In this document: positions 63,963-64,000 of the stretch, piece after piece
Numbering within the stretch: the first letter of the stretch is position 1
Layout of the letters: each line of letters opens with the position of its first letter
Assembly: GCA_019240475.1 (NCBI GenBank)
Contig: JAFAYI010000004.1
Span: 1-64,000, forward strand
From: Acidobacteriaceae bacterium
GTDB taxonomy: Bacteria > Acidobacteriota > Terriglobia > Bryobacterales > Bryobacteraceae
Direction of reading: 5' to 3'
Length of the DNA stretch: 64,000 nt
The notes under the pieces: generated by a model
Databases searched by the model: none
What the model was told of the DNA's origin: nothing
What the model saw: the letters and a program-made list of their open reading frames with translations, nothing else
Translations under genes and position numbers: made by a program

Positions 63963-64000
63963 TCGAACCGTCAATCTCAGTTTTGCACGGGATTCGAGGG

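Overview
The window looks like chromosomal DNA of an Acidobacteriota species, most likely from the Solibacter/Bryobacter lineage. This is an inference from the style of the 16S 5' region, an acidobacterial-type gene repertoire (sorbosone-dehydrogenase-like and DUF4097 proteins, exported families with DUF2341/laminin-G domains, amidohydrolases) and a moderately high GC content. No insertion sequence, prophage or CRISPR array was seen.

Left end (1-8.3 kb, mostly minus strand): the 5' part of a 16S rRNA gene with its leader, a DsbA-like thioredoxin-fold protein, and a tandem family of three exported beta-propeller (BNR/YCF48-like) proteins. One of these carries an extra DUF1906 glycoside-hydrolase-like domain and calcium-loop C-terminus. 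A decayed fragment of a fourth copy sits beside a GH10 xylanase gene. Next come a D-aminoacylase-type amidohydrolase (probably leaderless), an endonuclease/exonuclease/phosphatase protein and a PQQ-type sugar dehydrogenase.

12.0-19.0 kb: a compact histidine operon hisI-G-D-C-[HAD phosphatase]-B-H-F-A with start/stop overlaps at many junctions. The HAD gene occupies the position expected for the missing histidinol-phosphatase; hisE is not here. A strong hairpin-T terminator lies in front of hisI. Then follow tRNA-Leu(UAA), a GT-C-like membrane protein, HU, TatA, a Yip1 protein, a CusF-like copper lipoprotein, and a four-gene operon (D-2-hydroxyacid dehydrogenase, threonine/serine dehydratase, NUDIX, heme A synthase) that is also preceded by a terminator-like hairpin.

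27-36 kb: PfkB kinase, ferredoxin-reductase-like flavoprotein, and an envelope-biogenesis operon (psd, pssA, a dehydrogenase-fold protein that has lost its catalytic residues, lptE, holA) next to a FucP-like sugar transporter. 36-45 kb: AsmA-like protein, an ECF sigma/anti-sigma/DUF4097 operon whose DUF4097 product is an unusually regular alternating repeat protein, a response-regulator/PP2C phosphatase, a sugar isomerase-like protein, an enoyl-CoA hydratase, a one-domain asparaginase and an amine oxidase.

45-64 kb: envelope glycans. An ABC exporter and a cyclic beta-1,2-glucan-synthase-like protein without the usual C-terminal GH94 part form an NdvA/NdvB-like pair. They are followed by an AlgD-type GDP-mannose dehydrogenase, a HAD-UbiA fusion, two paralogous exported proteins, a 1713-residue exported DUF2341/LamG protein, and a Wzt/Wzm-type polysaccharide ABC transporter that runs to the right edge.
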